A stretch of DNA of 64,000 nt from Bradyrhizobium sp. 170 (GCF_023101085.1 NZ_CP064703.1:930001-994000), one strand, 5' to 3'. Positions 18,165 to 27,877 are shown, numbered from the stretch's first letter. Notes: generated by a model from the sequence alone, not told the origin. Numbers and translations: made by a program.

Positions 18165-19193
18165 ATGAGCTTCGTCTCCACGATCATTGGCACTGCCGAG
18201 CGGGTACCGCTGCCCGACGCCATTATCCGGGCCGCCATCCACCAGCTCTGCTCGCGCACCGCCGCGCGGCTCGCCACCGGGAATGCGGAAAGCGATGCCT
18301 GGCTCGCCGACGAAATGGCGGCGCGCGCCATCGCCGAATATTCCGACGAGACCGATGTCCGGCACTACGAGGTGCCGGTCGAGTTCTTTGCCCGCTTGCT
18401 CGGGCCAAACCGCAAATATTCCTGCTGCTTCTACCGGGAGGCGGCCTCGACGCTGCAGGAGGCCGAGGAGGAAGCGCTGCGCCAGACCGTCGAGCATGCC
18501 GATCTGGCCGACGGACAATCGATCCTCGAACTCGGCTGCGGCTGGGGTTCGCTGTCGCTGTGGATGGCGCGGCAATTCCCGCATTCGCAAATATCGGCGG
18601 TTTCCAGCTCGAACGCGCAACGCGAATATACCGAGGGCGAGGCCGCAAAGCGCGGCCTAGCCAATCTGCGGGTCATCACGTCAGACGTGAACCTGTTCGC
18701 GCCGGAAGCGCGGTACGACCGCATCCTCGCAATCGAGATGTTCGAGCACATGGTGAACTGGCGCGAACTGATGACGCGTCTGCGCACATGGCTGGAACCC
18801 GACGGCCGCTTCTTCCTGCACATCTTCACCCATCGCTCCGGCGCCTATCTGTTCGACCGCGCCGGTGGCGAGGACTGGATCGCGCAACGTTTCTTTACCG
18901 GCGGCGTGATGCCGAGCCACCATCTGATCCGGCAATATGCCGATCTGTTCGAGGTCGAAAAGGAATGGCGCTGGAGCGGCGTGCATTATCAGCGCACCGC
19001 GCAGGATTGGCTCGACAATTTCGATTCCCATCGCGACGAAATCGAGCGCGTGCTTCGCAAGGTCCATGGCGGCGAGACCGCGTTGTGGATGCGGCGCTGG
19101 CGCTGGTTCCTGCTCGCCACATCAGGCCTGTTCGGTTACGCCGACGGCAGCGAGTGGGGCGTCAGCCATTACCGGCTGAAGGCGGCCGGTTAG
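18165..19193 (+). CDS. SAM-dependent methyltransferase, cyclopropane-fatty-acid-synthase-like
   Basis: 342 residues. SAM-binding motif I is ILELGCGWGSLSLWMA, followed by acidic motifs and LAIEMFEHMVNWRELM. The N-terminal FARLLGPNRKYSCCFY resembles the YSCALF-like region of CFA synthases, and FIRxxxFTGG-type RFFTGGVMPSHH is also present. The group methylates unsaturated phospholipid acyl chains or small amines, such as coclaurine-type enzymes. It is shorter than canonical Cfa (about 380-400), so the substrate is open. It stands alone, with a good ribosome site. Confidence 0.8.
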   Translation: MSFVSTIIGTAERVPLPDAIIRAAIHQLCSRTAARLATGNAESDAWLADEMAARAIAEYSDETDVRHYEVPVEFFARLLGPNRKYSCCFYREAASTLQEAEEEALRQTVEHADLADGQSILELGCGWGSLSLWMARQFPHSQISAVSSSNAQREYTEGEAAKRGLANLRVITSDVNLFAPEARYDRILAIEMFEHMVNWRELMTRLRTWLEPDGRFFLHIFTHRSGAYLFDRAGGEDWIAQRFFTGGVMPSHHLIRQYADLFEVEKEWRWSGVHYQRTAQDWLDNFDSHRDEIERVLRKVHGGETALWMRRWRWFLLATSGLFGYADGSEWGVSHYRLKAAG

Positions 19194-19514
19194 GCCGGGT
19201 TCAACTGATTCGTGCCGGATGCCTCGCGCTCCGGCATCTGCTGCGATCTCATGCGGCCAAACGACAGTTCCCGGCCGTTGGGTTTCGATCCAAACCAAGA
19301 ACGCTCCGATGGAACTCCGGCTCACAATCGAGTGAGTCCGGAAAAATGGGCGCTAATTCAGCGCGATAGCGTTGTGTGACATTGGGCCGCCGCGAGACCG
19401 TATTGCGTCGCAGCAGGCTCTCTCTATCCTATATACCATCAACCGTGAGTTCCCAAGATCTCCTACGACAACGTCGCGAATGCTCAATTCGCGCTTCAAC
19501 TTTGAACTGGGGCA
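19194..19514. other. 321-base intergenic region upstream of the RND operon
   Basis: No convincing frame or RNA was seen. An imperfect inverted pair (CGATGGAACTCCGG / CCGGAAAAATGG) lies around 19306-19350. The AT-richer block CTCTATCCTATATACC (19424-19440) resembles an alphaproteobacterial -10 region and is the best promoter candidate for the efflux operon. Confidence 0.35.
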
Positions 19515-20729
19515 ATGCTTTCAATGTCCGGACTACGAACGCAATCGGCATGCATCGTTTTGATGTTAGCGGCGATGGCGCCGCTTTTGGCTGGCTGCAA
19601 TGAACCGATCGCCGCTACTGCGGCGGCAAAGCCGCCCGAGCCTGAAGTAGGCACCTTCACCGTACGGCCTCAGTCCCGCGCCCTCGTTCGCGAGCTGCCC
19701 GGCCGGATCTCGCCCACCCGGGTGTCGGAAGTGCGTGCGCGCATCTCCGGCATCGTCGTCGAACGCCTGTTCCAGCAGGGCACCGAGGTGAAGGCCGGCG
19801 ATCCGCTGTACCGGATCGACCCGAAGCCGTTCGAGGTGGAACTGCAGGCGAGCGAAGCCGCGCAGGACAAGGCTGCAGCTGCGCTCGATCTCGCCGCCCA
19901 GCATGCGCGGCGCATCGCGACGCTGACCAGCCAGCGCGCGGCGCCCGAGGCCGAGAACGAAAAGGCTATCGCGGCCCAGCGCCAGGCCGAGGCCGAGGTC
20001 GGCAGCCGCAGGGCCGACGTCGCCCGCGCCCGGCTGAACCTTGATTATGCCACGATCCGTGCGCCGATCAGCGGCGTCGTCGGCGCCGCGCTGGTGAGCG
20101 AAGGTGCGCTGGTGATCCAGAACGAGACCACCAGTCTCGCCACGATCCAGCAACTCGACCCGATCTACGCCGATTTCACCCAATCGGTCTCGGAGATGCA
20201 CAAGCTGCGCCGTGCCTTTGACAATGGCGATCTCGACCGGATTGCGCCCGATGCAGCCAAGGTCCGCCTCGTGCTCGACGACGGCACGGTCTATCCGGTT
20301 CCCGGCAAGCTGCTGTTTTCGGAAGCCAAGGTGGATGCCTATACCGGACAGGTCACGCTGCGCGGACAATTTCCGAATCCGCATCGCGAGCTGCTGCCGG
20401 GCATGTATGTCCGCGTCCTGATCGAACAGGGTATCGATTCCGATGCCATCGCCGTGCCGCAGCAGGCGATCCAGCGCGACGCCGGCGGCGGCAGCGAAGT
20501 GTTCGTGGTCAAGGACGACGGCCGCGTGGCGACGCAGCCGGTCCGCACCGGCGCGGTGCAGGACGGCCTCTGGCTGGTCAGCGAGGGCCTCAAGGACGGC
20601 GACCGCGTCATCGTCGACGGGTTCCAGAAATTCGTGCCCGGCGACAAGGTCAAGGCGAAGGCGTGGATCGACGCGGATGCCTCGGTTGGTACAATTCCGG
20701 CCGCACCGGCGACGCAAGCGGCCCGCTAG
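19515..20729 (+). CDS. RND efflux periplasmic adaptor (membrane fusion protein)
   Basis: 404 residues. A lipoprotein signal with lipobox LLAGC puts the lipidated Cys at residue 28, so the protein is anchored in the inner membrane facing the periplasm. The order is beta-barrel, lipoyl half (RISGIVVERLFQQGTEVKAGD), alpha-hairpin (about 120-190), second lipoyl half (TIRAPISGVVG), then barrel and membrane-proximal domains. This is the AcrA/MexA layout. It bridges the pump to an outer-membrane channel. The stop is three bases before the pump gene, so the two are one operon. There is no TolC-like gene or local repressor nearby. An ATG three codons in is possible. Confidence 0.92.
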   Translation: MLSMSGLRTQSACIVLMLAAMAPLLAGCNEPIAATAAAKPPEPEVGTFTVRPQSRALVRELPGRISPTRVSEVRARISGIVVERLFQQGTEVKAGDPLYRIDPKPFEVELQASEAAQDKAAAALDLAAQHARRIATLTSQRAAPEAENEKAIAAQRQAEAEVGSRRADVARARLNLDYATIRAPISGVVGAALVSEGALVIQNETTSLATIQQLDPIYADFTQSVSEMHKLRRAFDNGDLDRIAPDAAKVRLVLDDGTVYPVPGKLLFSEAKVDAYTGQVTLRGQFPNPHRELLPGMYVRVLIEQGIDSDAIAVPQQAIQRDAGGGSEVFVVKDDGRVATQPVRTGAVQDGLWLVSEGLKDGDRVIVDGFQKFVPGDKVKAKAWIDADASVGTIPAAPATQAAR

Positions 20730-20732
20730 CCG

Positions 20733-23700
20733 ATGCCTAGTTTCTTCATCGACAGGCCGATCTTCGCCTGGGTCGTGGCGCTTTTCATCTGTTTGATTGG
20801 CGCCATCTCGATTCCGCTGCTGGCGGTCGCGCAATATCCGATCATCGCGCCGCCCTCGATCTCGATCTCGACCAGTTATCCCGGCGCGTCGCCCGAAAAC
20901 CTCTACAACAGCGTCACGCGGCTGATCGAGGAGGAGCTCAACGGCGCCTCCGGCATTCTCAATTTCGAATCCACCTCTGACTCGCTGGGGCAGGTCGAAA
21001 TCATCGCCAACTTCGTGCCCGGCACCGAAACCGGCGCGGCCTCGGTGGAAGTTCAGAACCGCCTCAAGCGCGTCGAGGCGCGGCTGCCGCGCGCGGTGAT
21101 CCAGCAGGGCATCCTGGTCGAGGAAGCCTCCTCCGCCGTGCTGCAGATCATCACCCTGAACTCGTCCGACGGCTCGCTCGACGAAATCGGCCTCGGCGAT
21201 TTCATGATCCGCAACGTGCTCGGCGAAATCCGGCGCATTCCCGGCGTCGGCCGCGCCACGCTTTATTCCACCGAGCGTTCGCTGCGGATCTGGATCGATC
21301 CGGCAAAACTCGTCGGTTACGGCCTCACCGCCGACGACGTCAACAAGGCGATAACAGCCCAGAACGCGCAGGTCGCCTCGGGCAGCATCGGCGCCGAGCC
21401 GAGCACGCCGGAGCAGAAGATTTCCGCATTGGTGCTGGTCAAGGGCCAGCTCGCCTCGCCCGATGAATTCGGCGCGATCACCCTGCGCGCCAACGCAGAC
21501 GGATCAACCGTGCGGCTGCGCGATGTCGCCCGCATCGAGATCGGCGGCCTGAGCTACCAGTTCAACACGCGCCTCAACGGCAAGCCGACCGCGGGCCTTT
21601 CGGTGCTGCTGTCGCCGACCGGCAACGCGCTTGCGACCGCGAGCGCCGTCGAAGCCAAGATGAAAGAGCTGTCGAAGTTCTTTCCGGCCAATATCGGCTA
21701 CGAAATCCCCTACAACATCACCCCCGTCGTCAAGGCCTCGATCAACAAGGTGCTGATGACGCTGGTCGAGGCGGTGGTGCTGGTCTTCATCGTGATGTTC
21801 CTGTTCCTGCAGAACATCCGCTACACCATCATCCCGACCATCGTGGTGCCGGTGGCGCTGCTCGGCACCTGCGCGATACTGATGGCGGCCGGCTATTCCA
21901 TCAACATGCTGACCATGTTCGGCATGGTGCTGGCGGTCGGCATCCTCGTCGACGACGCCATCGTCGTGGTCGAGAACGTCGAGCGCATCATGGCCGAGGA
22001 GGGCCTGCCGCCGAAGGAAGCGACCCGCAAGGCGATGTCGCAAATCACCAGCGCCATCATCGGCATCACGCTGGTGCTGATGGCGGTGTTCGTGCCGATG
22101 GCGTTCTTCCCGGGATCGGTCGGCATCATCTACCGCCAGTTCTCCGTCACCATGGTCTCGGCCATCGCCTTCTCCGCGCTGCTGGCGCTGTCGCTGACGC
22201 CGGCGCTGTGCGCGACGCTGCTGAAGCCTGTCGAGGCCGGCCATGGCCATGCGCGCAAGGGCGTGTTCGGCTGGTTCAACCGCGTGCTCGAGTCGGGCCG
22301 CGGCGGCTACACGCGCACCGTCAAGGGTTCGTTAAAGCGGACCGGGCGGCTGATGGCGATCTACGCGGTGCTGTTCATCGGCCTCGGCTGGGCCTTCGTC
22401 CGGCTGCCCGGCGGCTTCCTGCCGGTCGACGACCAGGGCTTCATCACCACCGATGTGCAGACACCGTCCGACTCCTCCTATGCCCGCACCGAGGCCGCGG
22501 TCGAGCAGGTCGAAAAATATCTTCGCGAGCGTGCCGGCGTCGAGGACGTGACGTTCCTGACCGGCTTCAGCTTCCTCGGCCAGGGCATGAACACCGCGCA
22601 GGCGTTCATTTCGTTGAAGGATTGGTCGGAGCGCGGTCCGAAGGATTCCGCCGCCGCGATCGTCGCCGACGTCAACCGCGAGCTGTCATCGATCCGCGAC
22701 GCCAGGATTTCAGCGCTGCAGCCGCCGCCGATCGACAATCTCGGCAATTCCTCGGGCTTCTCGTTCCGCCTGCAGGACCGCGGCCAGAAGGGCTATCCCG
22801 CATTGGTCAGCGCGGCCGACCAACTGATCGCGGAAGCCAATGCCGGCCGCGTGCTGCAGAAAGTCTATGTCGAGGGCCTGCCGCCGGCGCCGCAGGTCAA
22901 CCTGGTGATCGACCGCGAAAAGGCGGGCGCCTTCGGCGTTACCTTCGAGGACATCAACCAGACCATCTCGACCAATCTCGGCTCGAACTACATCAACGAC
23001 TTCCCGAACCGCGGGCGGATGCAGCGCGTGATCGTGCAGGCCGACCGCGCCAGCCGCATGAACGCGGACGACATCCTCAATTACAACGTCAAGAACAGCC
23101 GCGGGCAATTGGTGCCGTTCTCGGCCTTTGCCACGGTTCAGTGGTCGAGGGGGCCGACCCAGATCGCGGGCTTCAACTACTATCCCGCCGTGCGCATCTC
23201 CGGCGAAGCAAAACCCGGCTTCACCTCCGGCGATGCCATCGCCGAGATGGAGCGGCTCGCGGGCAAGCTGCCGCGCGGCTTCGGTTTCGAATGGACCGGT
23301 CAGTCGCTGCAGGAAAAGCTGTCGGGCTCGCAGGCGCCGTTCCTGCTCGGCCTCTCGGTGCTGGTCGTGTTCCTGCTGCTCGCAGCCCTCTATGAAAGCT
23401 GGACCATTCCGCTCGCGGTGCTGCTGACGGTGCCGCTCGGCATCTGCGGCGCGGTGATCGCCGCGACCATCCGGGGCCTGCCGAACGACGTCTATTTCAC
23501 CGTCGGCCTGATCACCATCATTGGCCTGGCGGCAAAAGACGCCATCCTCATCATCGAATTCGCCAAGGATCTGCGCGCCCAGGGCAAGCCGCTGGTCGAG
23601 GCAACGATCGAGGCATGCTCGTTACGTTTTCGCCCGATCCTGATGACGGGTCTCGCTTTCGTCTGCGGCGTGCTGCCGATGGCCGTCGCGACCGGCGCCG

Positions 23701-23885
23701 GCGGCGCCAGCCAGCAGGCCCTCGGCACCAGCGTCATGGGCGGCATGATCGCGGTGGTGATTCTCGCGCTCTTGATGGTGCCGGTGTTCTTCGTCAGCGT
23801 GCAGCGCGTGCTGGCGGGGGACAGGGAGAAAGTGGAGGAGGCGGCGGGAGCCGAGGTGGTCGGCCCGCCGGCGCCAGTGAAGTGA
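20733..23885 (+). CDS. RND efflux pump inner-membrane permease, HAE1 family
   Basis: 1050 residues, full length for AcrB/MexB relatives, with 12 membrane helices and two large periplasmic loops. The proton-relay residues are visible: paired Asp in GILVDDAIVVVENVERIM (helix 4) and Lys in GLAAKDAILIIEFAKD (helix 10). The start MPSFFIDRPIFAWVVA is canonical. It is a trimeric drug/proton antiporter working with the adaptor upstream. Substrates are probably hydrophobic or amphiphilic compounds; none can be read from sequence. Confidence 0.95.
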   Translation: MPSFFIDRPIFAWVVALFICLIGAISIPLLAVAQYPIIAPPSISISTSYPGASPENLYNSVTRLIEEELNGASGILNFESTSDSLGQVEIIANFVPGTETGAASVEVQNRLKRVEARLPRAVIQQGILVEEASSAVLQIITLNSSDGSLDEIGLGDFMIRNVLGEIRRIPGVGRATLYSTERSLRIWIDPAKLVGYGLTADDVNKAITAQNAQVASGSIGAEPSTPEQKISALVLVKGQLASPDEFGAITLRANADGSTVRLRDVARIEIGGLSYQFNTRLNGKPTAGLSVLLSPTGNALATASAVEAKMKELSKFFPANIGYEIPYNITPVVKASINKVLMTLVEAVVLVFIVMFLFLQNIRYTIIPTIVVPVALLGTCAILMAAGYSINMLTMFGMVLAVGILVDDAIVVVENVERIMAEEGLPPKEATRKAMSQITSAIIGITLVLMAVFVPMAFFPGSVGIIYRQFSVTMVSAIAFSALLALSLTPALCATLLKPVEAGHGHARKGVFGWFNRVLESGRGGYTRTVKGSLKRTGRLMAIYAVLFIGLGWAFVRLPGGFLPVDDQGFITTDVQTPSDSSYARTEAAVEQVEKYLRERAGVEDVTFLTGFSFLGQGMNTAQAFISLKDWSERGPKDSAAAIVADVNRELSSIRDARISALQPPPIDNLGNSSGFSFRLQDRGQKGYPALVSAADQLIAEANAGRVLQKVYVEGLPPAPQVNLVIDREKAGAFGVTFEDINQTISTNLGSNYINDFPNRGRMQRVIVQADRASRMNADDILNYNVKNSRGQLVPFSAFATVQWSRGPTQIAGFNYYPAVRISGEAKPGFTSGDAIAEMERLAGKLPRGFGFEWTGQSLQEKLSGSQAPFLLGLSVLVVFLLLAALYESWTIPLAVLLTVPLGICGAVIAATIRGLPNDVYFTVGLITIIGLAAKDAILIIEFAKDLRAQGKPLVEATIEACSLRFRPILMTGLAFVCGVLPMAVATGAGGASQQALGTSVMGGMIAVVILALLMVPVFFVSVQRVLAGDREKVEEAAGAEVVGPPAPVK

Positions 23886-24161
23886 TAGACGTTGTCATGC
23901 TCCGTGACCCCGCGACGCCAGAGCTTCGCCGGGACTTGCGGTCTCGGGCCGTCGAGAAGCCTTGGCGCAGGCGGCGGCCGATGCATCCAGTCCATGAACC
24001 CATAAATTTGCCGGGCTGACGCCGCGCCAGCGTCCGCTATGCCCCGATACCCGGCGTGCTGCTCCATAGCAGCGAAACGACGCTATGTGCCAATGGGCGA
24101 CATCGCACGCTTGGTTTGATATGAAAGAGGCCGCCCACTGAGGCGGCCTACAGGGGATAAA

Positions 24162-24347
24162 ATGACAGACGTACCGTTCAAAGTAGGCGACCGAGTAAAG
24201 AAGCGCTCAGGCTACGAATATCCGGGCTTCATCGTGTCGGTTTTTACAAACCGAGCCGGGGCCGTTCGGTATGTAGTGGAGGCAGACCACCCTGCCTTCT
24301 CCGGCATGTTGCACATCTTCAATGGCGATCAGCTTGAACATCGCTAA
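24162..24347 (+). CDS. Small hypothetical protein, SH3/KOW-like
   Basis: 61 residues, beginning MTDVPFKVGDRVKKRSGYEY and containing GFIVSVFTNRAGAVRYVVEA. The VGDRVxxRSGY...G.IVS pattern resembles small beta-barrel (KOW/SH3-like) modules. A CAGGGG site precedes the ATG, and an 8-bp GC hairpin (AGGCCGCC/GGCGGCCT) sits in the presumed leader at 24128-24149. It is the first gene of the accessory stretch. Confidence 0.6.
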   Translation: MTDVPFKVGDRVKKRSGYEYPGFIVSVFTNRAGAVRYVVEADHPAFSGMLHIFNGDQLEHR

Positions 24348-24906
24348 GGCAAACTAGGCTACTGCGAAAATCAGAACAGGTCACTAGGGCCTAAAACAGG
24401 CCAGCACCCGAGTTTCAATAGGCACAGTTCGATAACCGAGAACCTTTCCTGAACTCGGCAGATGTCGTCACGACTTACCGCATATCTCTTGCGGGTCAAT
24501 CGCTACACAGGCGACCCAGCGGCAAGTCGGCGATGTCGGCTATGCCTCCGAAAGCGGAAGTAGATTCACAGCATCAGCGGCTTCGCTGGAGGCCGGTACC
24601 GATGCTTAGTCGCTGCGAACCGCTTCGCCGAATACGCGCCAGAGCCCCAGCCCGGTGACGAAAAGCGAATTGTGATGCCGGGCGCCCTGACCGCGCGGCT
24701 GATCGGGATGGTAGCCGTTTAGGCGGCTCACAGCGCGAAGCCTAGTGTCGGGAACCAGACACAAGGAAGCGCGTTTAGTTTAATCGAGCCGGGCTCAACG
24801 GCCCTCTCCAATGTGTGCCGAATGTTATGGTTCGGGCTGGGGAGAACAGACCGCAACCGCGGTCTTCAATATCAGAAGCTCACAATAACAATCTTGGAGG
24901 CCCATC
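24348..24906. other. 559-base non-coding stretch with decayed coding-like tail
   Basis: There is no intact gene. It contains the 24493-24600 copy of a repeat that recurs at 33735. After that, a frame around 24605-24720 reads NRFAEYAPEPQPGDEKRIVM and ends at a stop; it has coding-like composition but no start, so it may be a gene remnant. The remainder shows nothing recognisable. Confidence 0.4.
24493..24600. repeat. Long direct repeat A (partner at 33735-33838)
   Basis: It shares GGGTCAATCGCTACAC, AGCGGCAAGT, ATGTCGGCTATGCCTCCGAA and AGCGGCTTCGCT with the later copy, in the same order and orientation, with a few indels. In the later copy the frame reads VNRYTGDPSGKFGHVGYASE. Here single-base deletions break it, so this copy is the more decayed. 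The two copies sit near the two ends of the accessory stretch. Confidence 0.7.
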
Positions 24907-25143
24907 ATGGATGGCTCCAGAAGCGAACGCGCGCGTGCGCGCGCACTACACTTGCTGGCTCAAATCGCTCCCTTGCCGGATGATTCCGAAGTCCAGCGCT
25001 TGCGCGAATTGTCGTTAGACTACATTCGCGAGGCCGAACGACTCGAAAGGGCCCCGGAGCCAGGCGAACAAATCTCCGCGGTCTTAGACACGATAGCTCG
25101 CGACTTTTTTGCTCGTGCTCTCCGACATCAGTTAAAAAAGTAG
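24907..25143 (+). CDS. Small hypothetical helical protein
   Basis: 78 residues, highly charged and predicted helical (RARARALHLLAQIAPLPDD, RLRELSLDYIREAERLERA). A strong TTGGAGG ribosome site precedes the ATG at 24907. No family was recognised. It is an orphan gene in the accessory stretch. Confidence 0.6.
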   Translation: MDGSRSERARARALHLLAQIAPLPDDSEVQRLRELSLDYIREAERLERAPEPGEQISAVLDTIARDFFARALRHQLKK

Positions 25144-25169
25144 TTCGTGTATGCCCCGGGGCGAGGGAG

Positions 25170-25300
25170 ATGTCGAAGCGTTCAACAGGCTGGAGCCGCA
25201 AGTTTGACGAGCCTATCGCGTTGGCGGACGGCGAGCAAGCTCGTGACCCTGCGCTACCTCGGCGTTGGCGGCAGTCAGCATTTCCTGGGCGGGTTGTAGC
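25170..25300 (+). pseudogene. Remnant of a small orphan-family gene (KRSTGWSRKFDEPI type)
   Basis: The start MSKRSTGWSRKFDEPIALAD, with a GAGGGAG site upstream, matches from memory a small protein family frequent in Bradyrhizobium genomes. Those proteins continue with a G-R-x-LVTL stretch. Here the equivalent (SKLVTLR) appears one frame over after 20 codons, so a one-base change has broken the gene. The original frame stays open, but reads as low-complexity Arg-rich sequence. Confidence 0.4.
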
Positions 25301-25444
25301 GCGCCCTTGCCGCACTGGCCGCCTTGGCCGTGTTCTCCTCCGTCAGGATGAGATTAGCCATGGGATGGTCGGACGCGTTGCCCGCCGCGTATGCGGCGAG
25401 CGCCAAATGAGCTATACTGTCCTTCCGACTCATCGGAGGGCGCC

Positions 25445-25852
25445 ATGGACGACGACGAGGGCGATAGGTCTCGAATTGAGAAGGCGATAGAGGCCGTGAA
25501 GGATATGGCGAGTTCGATAACGGACGCTGCGAAGTCAGCCGCTACGCCAAGTGAAGAAGAGAAGATGACCGTAATGGACGTGCCGTTAGTCGCCGATGCG
25601 GCGGCGATGCCTATACCCCTTGTTGCTCCAAAGAAGCGGAAGGCCCGGGTCAAACGCGCACCGATGAAGACGCCGCCGAAGAAAGCAGCCGGAGAAAAGG
25701 CGGCTAAGAAAACCGCCAAGAAGTCTGCAAAGAAATCCGCTGCTAAAAAATCAAAGAGGGCGGCCAAGCATTCACCCGCAACTGCCGGGCGTAAGGTTGT
25801 TGGGAAGAAGAAAGTTGCGAAGAAAAAGAAAGCGAAAACGTCGAGGCGCTAG
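25445..25852 (+). CDS. Lysine/alanine-rich histone H1-like protein
   Basis: 135 residues from the ATG at 25445, with GGAGG ten bases upstream. An acidic N-terminus (MDDDEGDRSRIEKAIEAV) precedes a hydrophobic-charged middle. A long tail of repeated KKAA/KKTAKKSAKK units runs from about residue 75 to the end. Such tails bind DNA electrostatically, as in bacterial H1-like proteins and HU variants with tails. A nucleoid or stress role is inference. It is possibly coupled to the 45-codon frame that starts inside its stop codon. Confidence 0.6.
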   Translation: MDDDEGDRSRIEKAIEAVKDMASSITDAAKSAATPSEEEKMTVMDVPLVADAAAMPIPLVAPKKRKARVKRAPMKTPPKKAAGEKAAKKTAKKSAKKSAAKKSKRAAKHSPATAGRKVVGKKKVAKKKKAKTSRR

Positions 25853-25989
25853 TGGGTTCAACCCTCAAAGTACGCCCACCTGAAGCGAAGACCTTGATTG
25901 ATAAGATCAAGGCCGAGATCAAGAAACGTGCGGAGTTGAGGGCGCAACGGATGCTTCTGAAGGAACCCAAAAGGAAGCCGAAGCGCTAG
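25852..25989 (+). CDS. Short basic peptide gene, translationally coupled
   Basis: A GTG overlaps the stop of the H1-like gene (TAGTG) and opens a 45-codon frame, VGSTLKVRPPEAKTLIDKIK onward, ending PKRKPKR. Like its neighbour it is Lys/Arg-rich at the C-terminus, consistent with another nucleic-acid binder or a frame-shifted remnant of the same gene. It is too short to assign; the overlap is the main support. Confidence 0.35.
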   Translation: MGSTLKVRPPEAKTLIDKIKAEIKKRAELRAQRMLLKEPKRKPKR

Positions 25990-26175
25990 CCGCTCGACTG
26001 AAGTTGAACTCGCTGCGCGCTTCATGAGGTTTAACGACCTTCACGACGGCCTCACACCCGGCGAGAACGGCTCCACTGACTTCTCCGTCCTCGCGCCGGT
26101 TTGGCGACGTCCGCGCCACTTCCGCTTTACCCCTCAAAGCCGACGTTCGCTGCGAGGATCGGCAGGTCTGAAAAG

Positions 26176-27877
26176 GGCCCAGACTGTGTAAAAACGTTTT
26201 TCCTCCCCCAAAACTGCACGCAACCGGGGACGATCGGCGTCGACACGACGGTCTGAGGATATTTTTGCTTTATCGAGTCCGGAGTCAACCCGGGCGCAAG
26301 CTCGGGCCATGCTGAGCGACCTGAACGGTCACACGATGCGCAGAACAGCACGAGCTCTTCACGTCCGGATTGCCACCAGGAGCGGCTTGATGCCGACGAT
26401 GTTCATTACGCGCGTGAGGTTGTAGGCGAGTACGTTCAGCGCCATTTCGGTCGCGACATTGGGCAACCGTTTCATTAGAAAGTGTGTTGCGCCCATCCGC
26501 ATCTTCAGTGTGGCGAACGGATGCTCGACGGTTTCGCGGCGCACACGCATGGCTTGCGGGTTCTGATCGAGCCGCATCTGCGCGGCCTCGACGACGTGTT
26601 CGTGTTCCCAGCGTTTGATGCGGCGCTCGTTGGACGTTGTGCACTGATCCTTGAACGGGCATGCGCGGCACGCCTTCGTCAAGTAAATCCGTATTTTCTG
26701 ACCATCTTCATCAGCGGTGAAGTGGTGCGCCAGCTTCTCGCCGGCCGGGCAACGATAGACGTCGTCCTTGGCCAAATAGACAAAATCAGGTTTCCCAAAG
26801 CGGCCTGCCGACTTGGCTCCCGAGGTTTGCGGCTTGGGTAGCGTGACCGCGACCCCGGCCTGTTCGCATGCCAGGAGTTCCTCTCCTTTAAAGTAGCCCC
26901 GATCCGCAACGACGTCCAAATGATCGCTGCGCAGCGCGGCTTTCGCCGCCTGCGCCATCGTCGCCAGTTGCGATCTATCGGTGCCGACGTTGGTGACCTC
27001 GTGCGCGACTATCAGATGGTTCGTGGTGTCGACCGCACTTTGTACGTTGTAGGCGACCATGCCTGAGCCGCGCCCGCTCGTTGCCATCGAGCGGCAATCG
27101 GGATCGGTCAGCGATATCTGCTTGTCGGGCGAGGCGAGCAATGCCTTTTCAATCGCGGCCAGCCGTTTCACTTCTTCTTCGAGCTTCGCCAGCTTTTCCC
27201 TAAGCCGCGTCTTGGTCATCAGCACCGTTTCCGACGGCTCTTCTCCTGCGGCCGTCTGGCGGTCGGCGGTGTCCAGTTGGCTCATGTAGCGCGTCACGCT
27301 CTCTTCGATCTGCTTCTGGCGGCGCTGGATCTTGCCTTGCGTGAAGTTGTTGTCGCGACTGTTCACGGCCTTGAACTTGCTGCCGTCGATGGCAACGCTG
27401 GCCTTCGTCAGCAGGCCCATCTTGCGGCACAACTCGACGAATTGCGCGCAAACCTTTTTGATCGCTGCGCCATTGTCCTTGCGGAAGTCGGCGATGGTCT
27501 TGTGATCCGGCGCGAGCCGTCCGGTCAGCCACATCACCTCGAGATTGCGGCCAGCCTCGCGCTCCAGCCGCCGGCTCGATTGCACCCGGTTGAGATAGCC
27601 GTAAATGTAAAGCTTGAGCATCGACGAAGGATGGTACGCCGGCCGGCCGGTCGCTGCAGGATCAACCCCATCGAACCCGAGGTCGCGCAGTTCCAACGCA
27701 TCCACGAACACATCGACCGCGCGAATAGAATTGCCCTCGTCGACCCAATCATCGAGGCATTCCGGCAACAGCGTCGCTTGCTGGCGATCCGCCCCTTGAA
27801 CGAAACCCTGCATCACTTCCCCCGCCGATTCAGCAAGGGAATCATAGCATCGACCGGGTTTTCACACAGCCTGGGCC
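26176..27877 (-). mobile_element. IS1182-family insertion sequence, copy 1
   Basis: About 1.70 kb bounded by imperfect inverted repeats: GGCCCAGACTGTGTAAAAAC at the left, and the reverse complement of the right end reads GGCCCAGGCTGTGTGAAAAC (18 of 20 match). It contains one intact transposase gene. No clear target duplication was seen at the flanks. A second copy lies 545 bases to the right in the same orientation. Confidence 0.85.
26359..27813 (-). CDS. IS1182-family transposase, copy 1
   Basis: 484 residues from the ATG at 27813, preceded by GGGGGAAGTG. The DDE catalytic set fits the family: Asp in VAIDGSKFKAVNSRDNNF, Asp in LDVVADRGYFKGEE, Glu in RRETVEHPFATLKMRMG. A Cys-rich stretch (CRACPFKDQCTTSNERRIKRW) sits between the second and third. 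The frame is intact, so the element may be active. It differs from the second copy by about 13 residues, counted by eye. Confidence 0.92.
   Translation of the reverse strand: MQGFVQGADRQQATLLPECLDDWVDEGNSIRAVDVFVDALELRDLGFDGVDPAATGRPAYHPSSMLKLYIYGYLNRVQSSRRLEREAGRNLEVMWLTGRLAPDHKTIADFRKDNGAAIKKVCAQFVELCRKMGLLTKASVAIDGSKFKAVNSRDNNFTQGKIQRRQKQIEESVTRYMSQLDTADRQTAAGEEPSETVLMTKTRLREKLAKLEEEVKRLAAIEKALLASPDKQISLTDPDCRSMATSGRGSGMVAYNVQSAVDTTNHLIVAHEVTNVGTDRSQLATMAQAAKAALRSDHLDVVADRGYFKGEELLACEQAGVAVTLPKPQTSGAKSAGRFGKPDFVYLAKDDVYRCPAGEKLAHHFTADEDGQKIRIYLTKACRACPFKDQCTTSNERRIKRWEHEHVVEAAQMRLDQNPQAMRVRRETVEHPFATLKMRMGATHFLMKRLPNVATEMALNVLAYNLTRVMNIVGIKPLLVAIRT

Noticed and set aside
24128..24149. GC hairpin before 24162 as an intrinsic terminator of the RND operon
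   Set aside because: No T-run follows and it lies within about 15 bases of a ribosome site, so it is more likely in the leader of the next gene.
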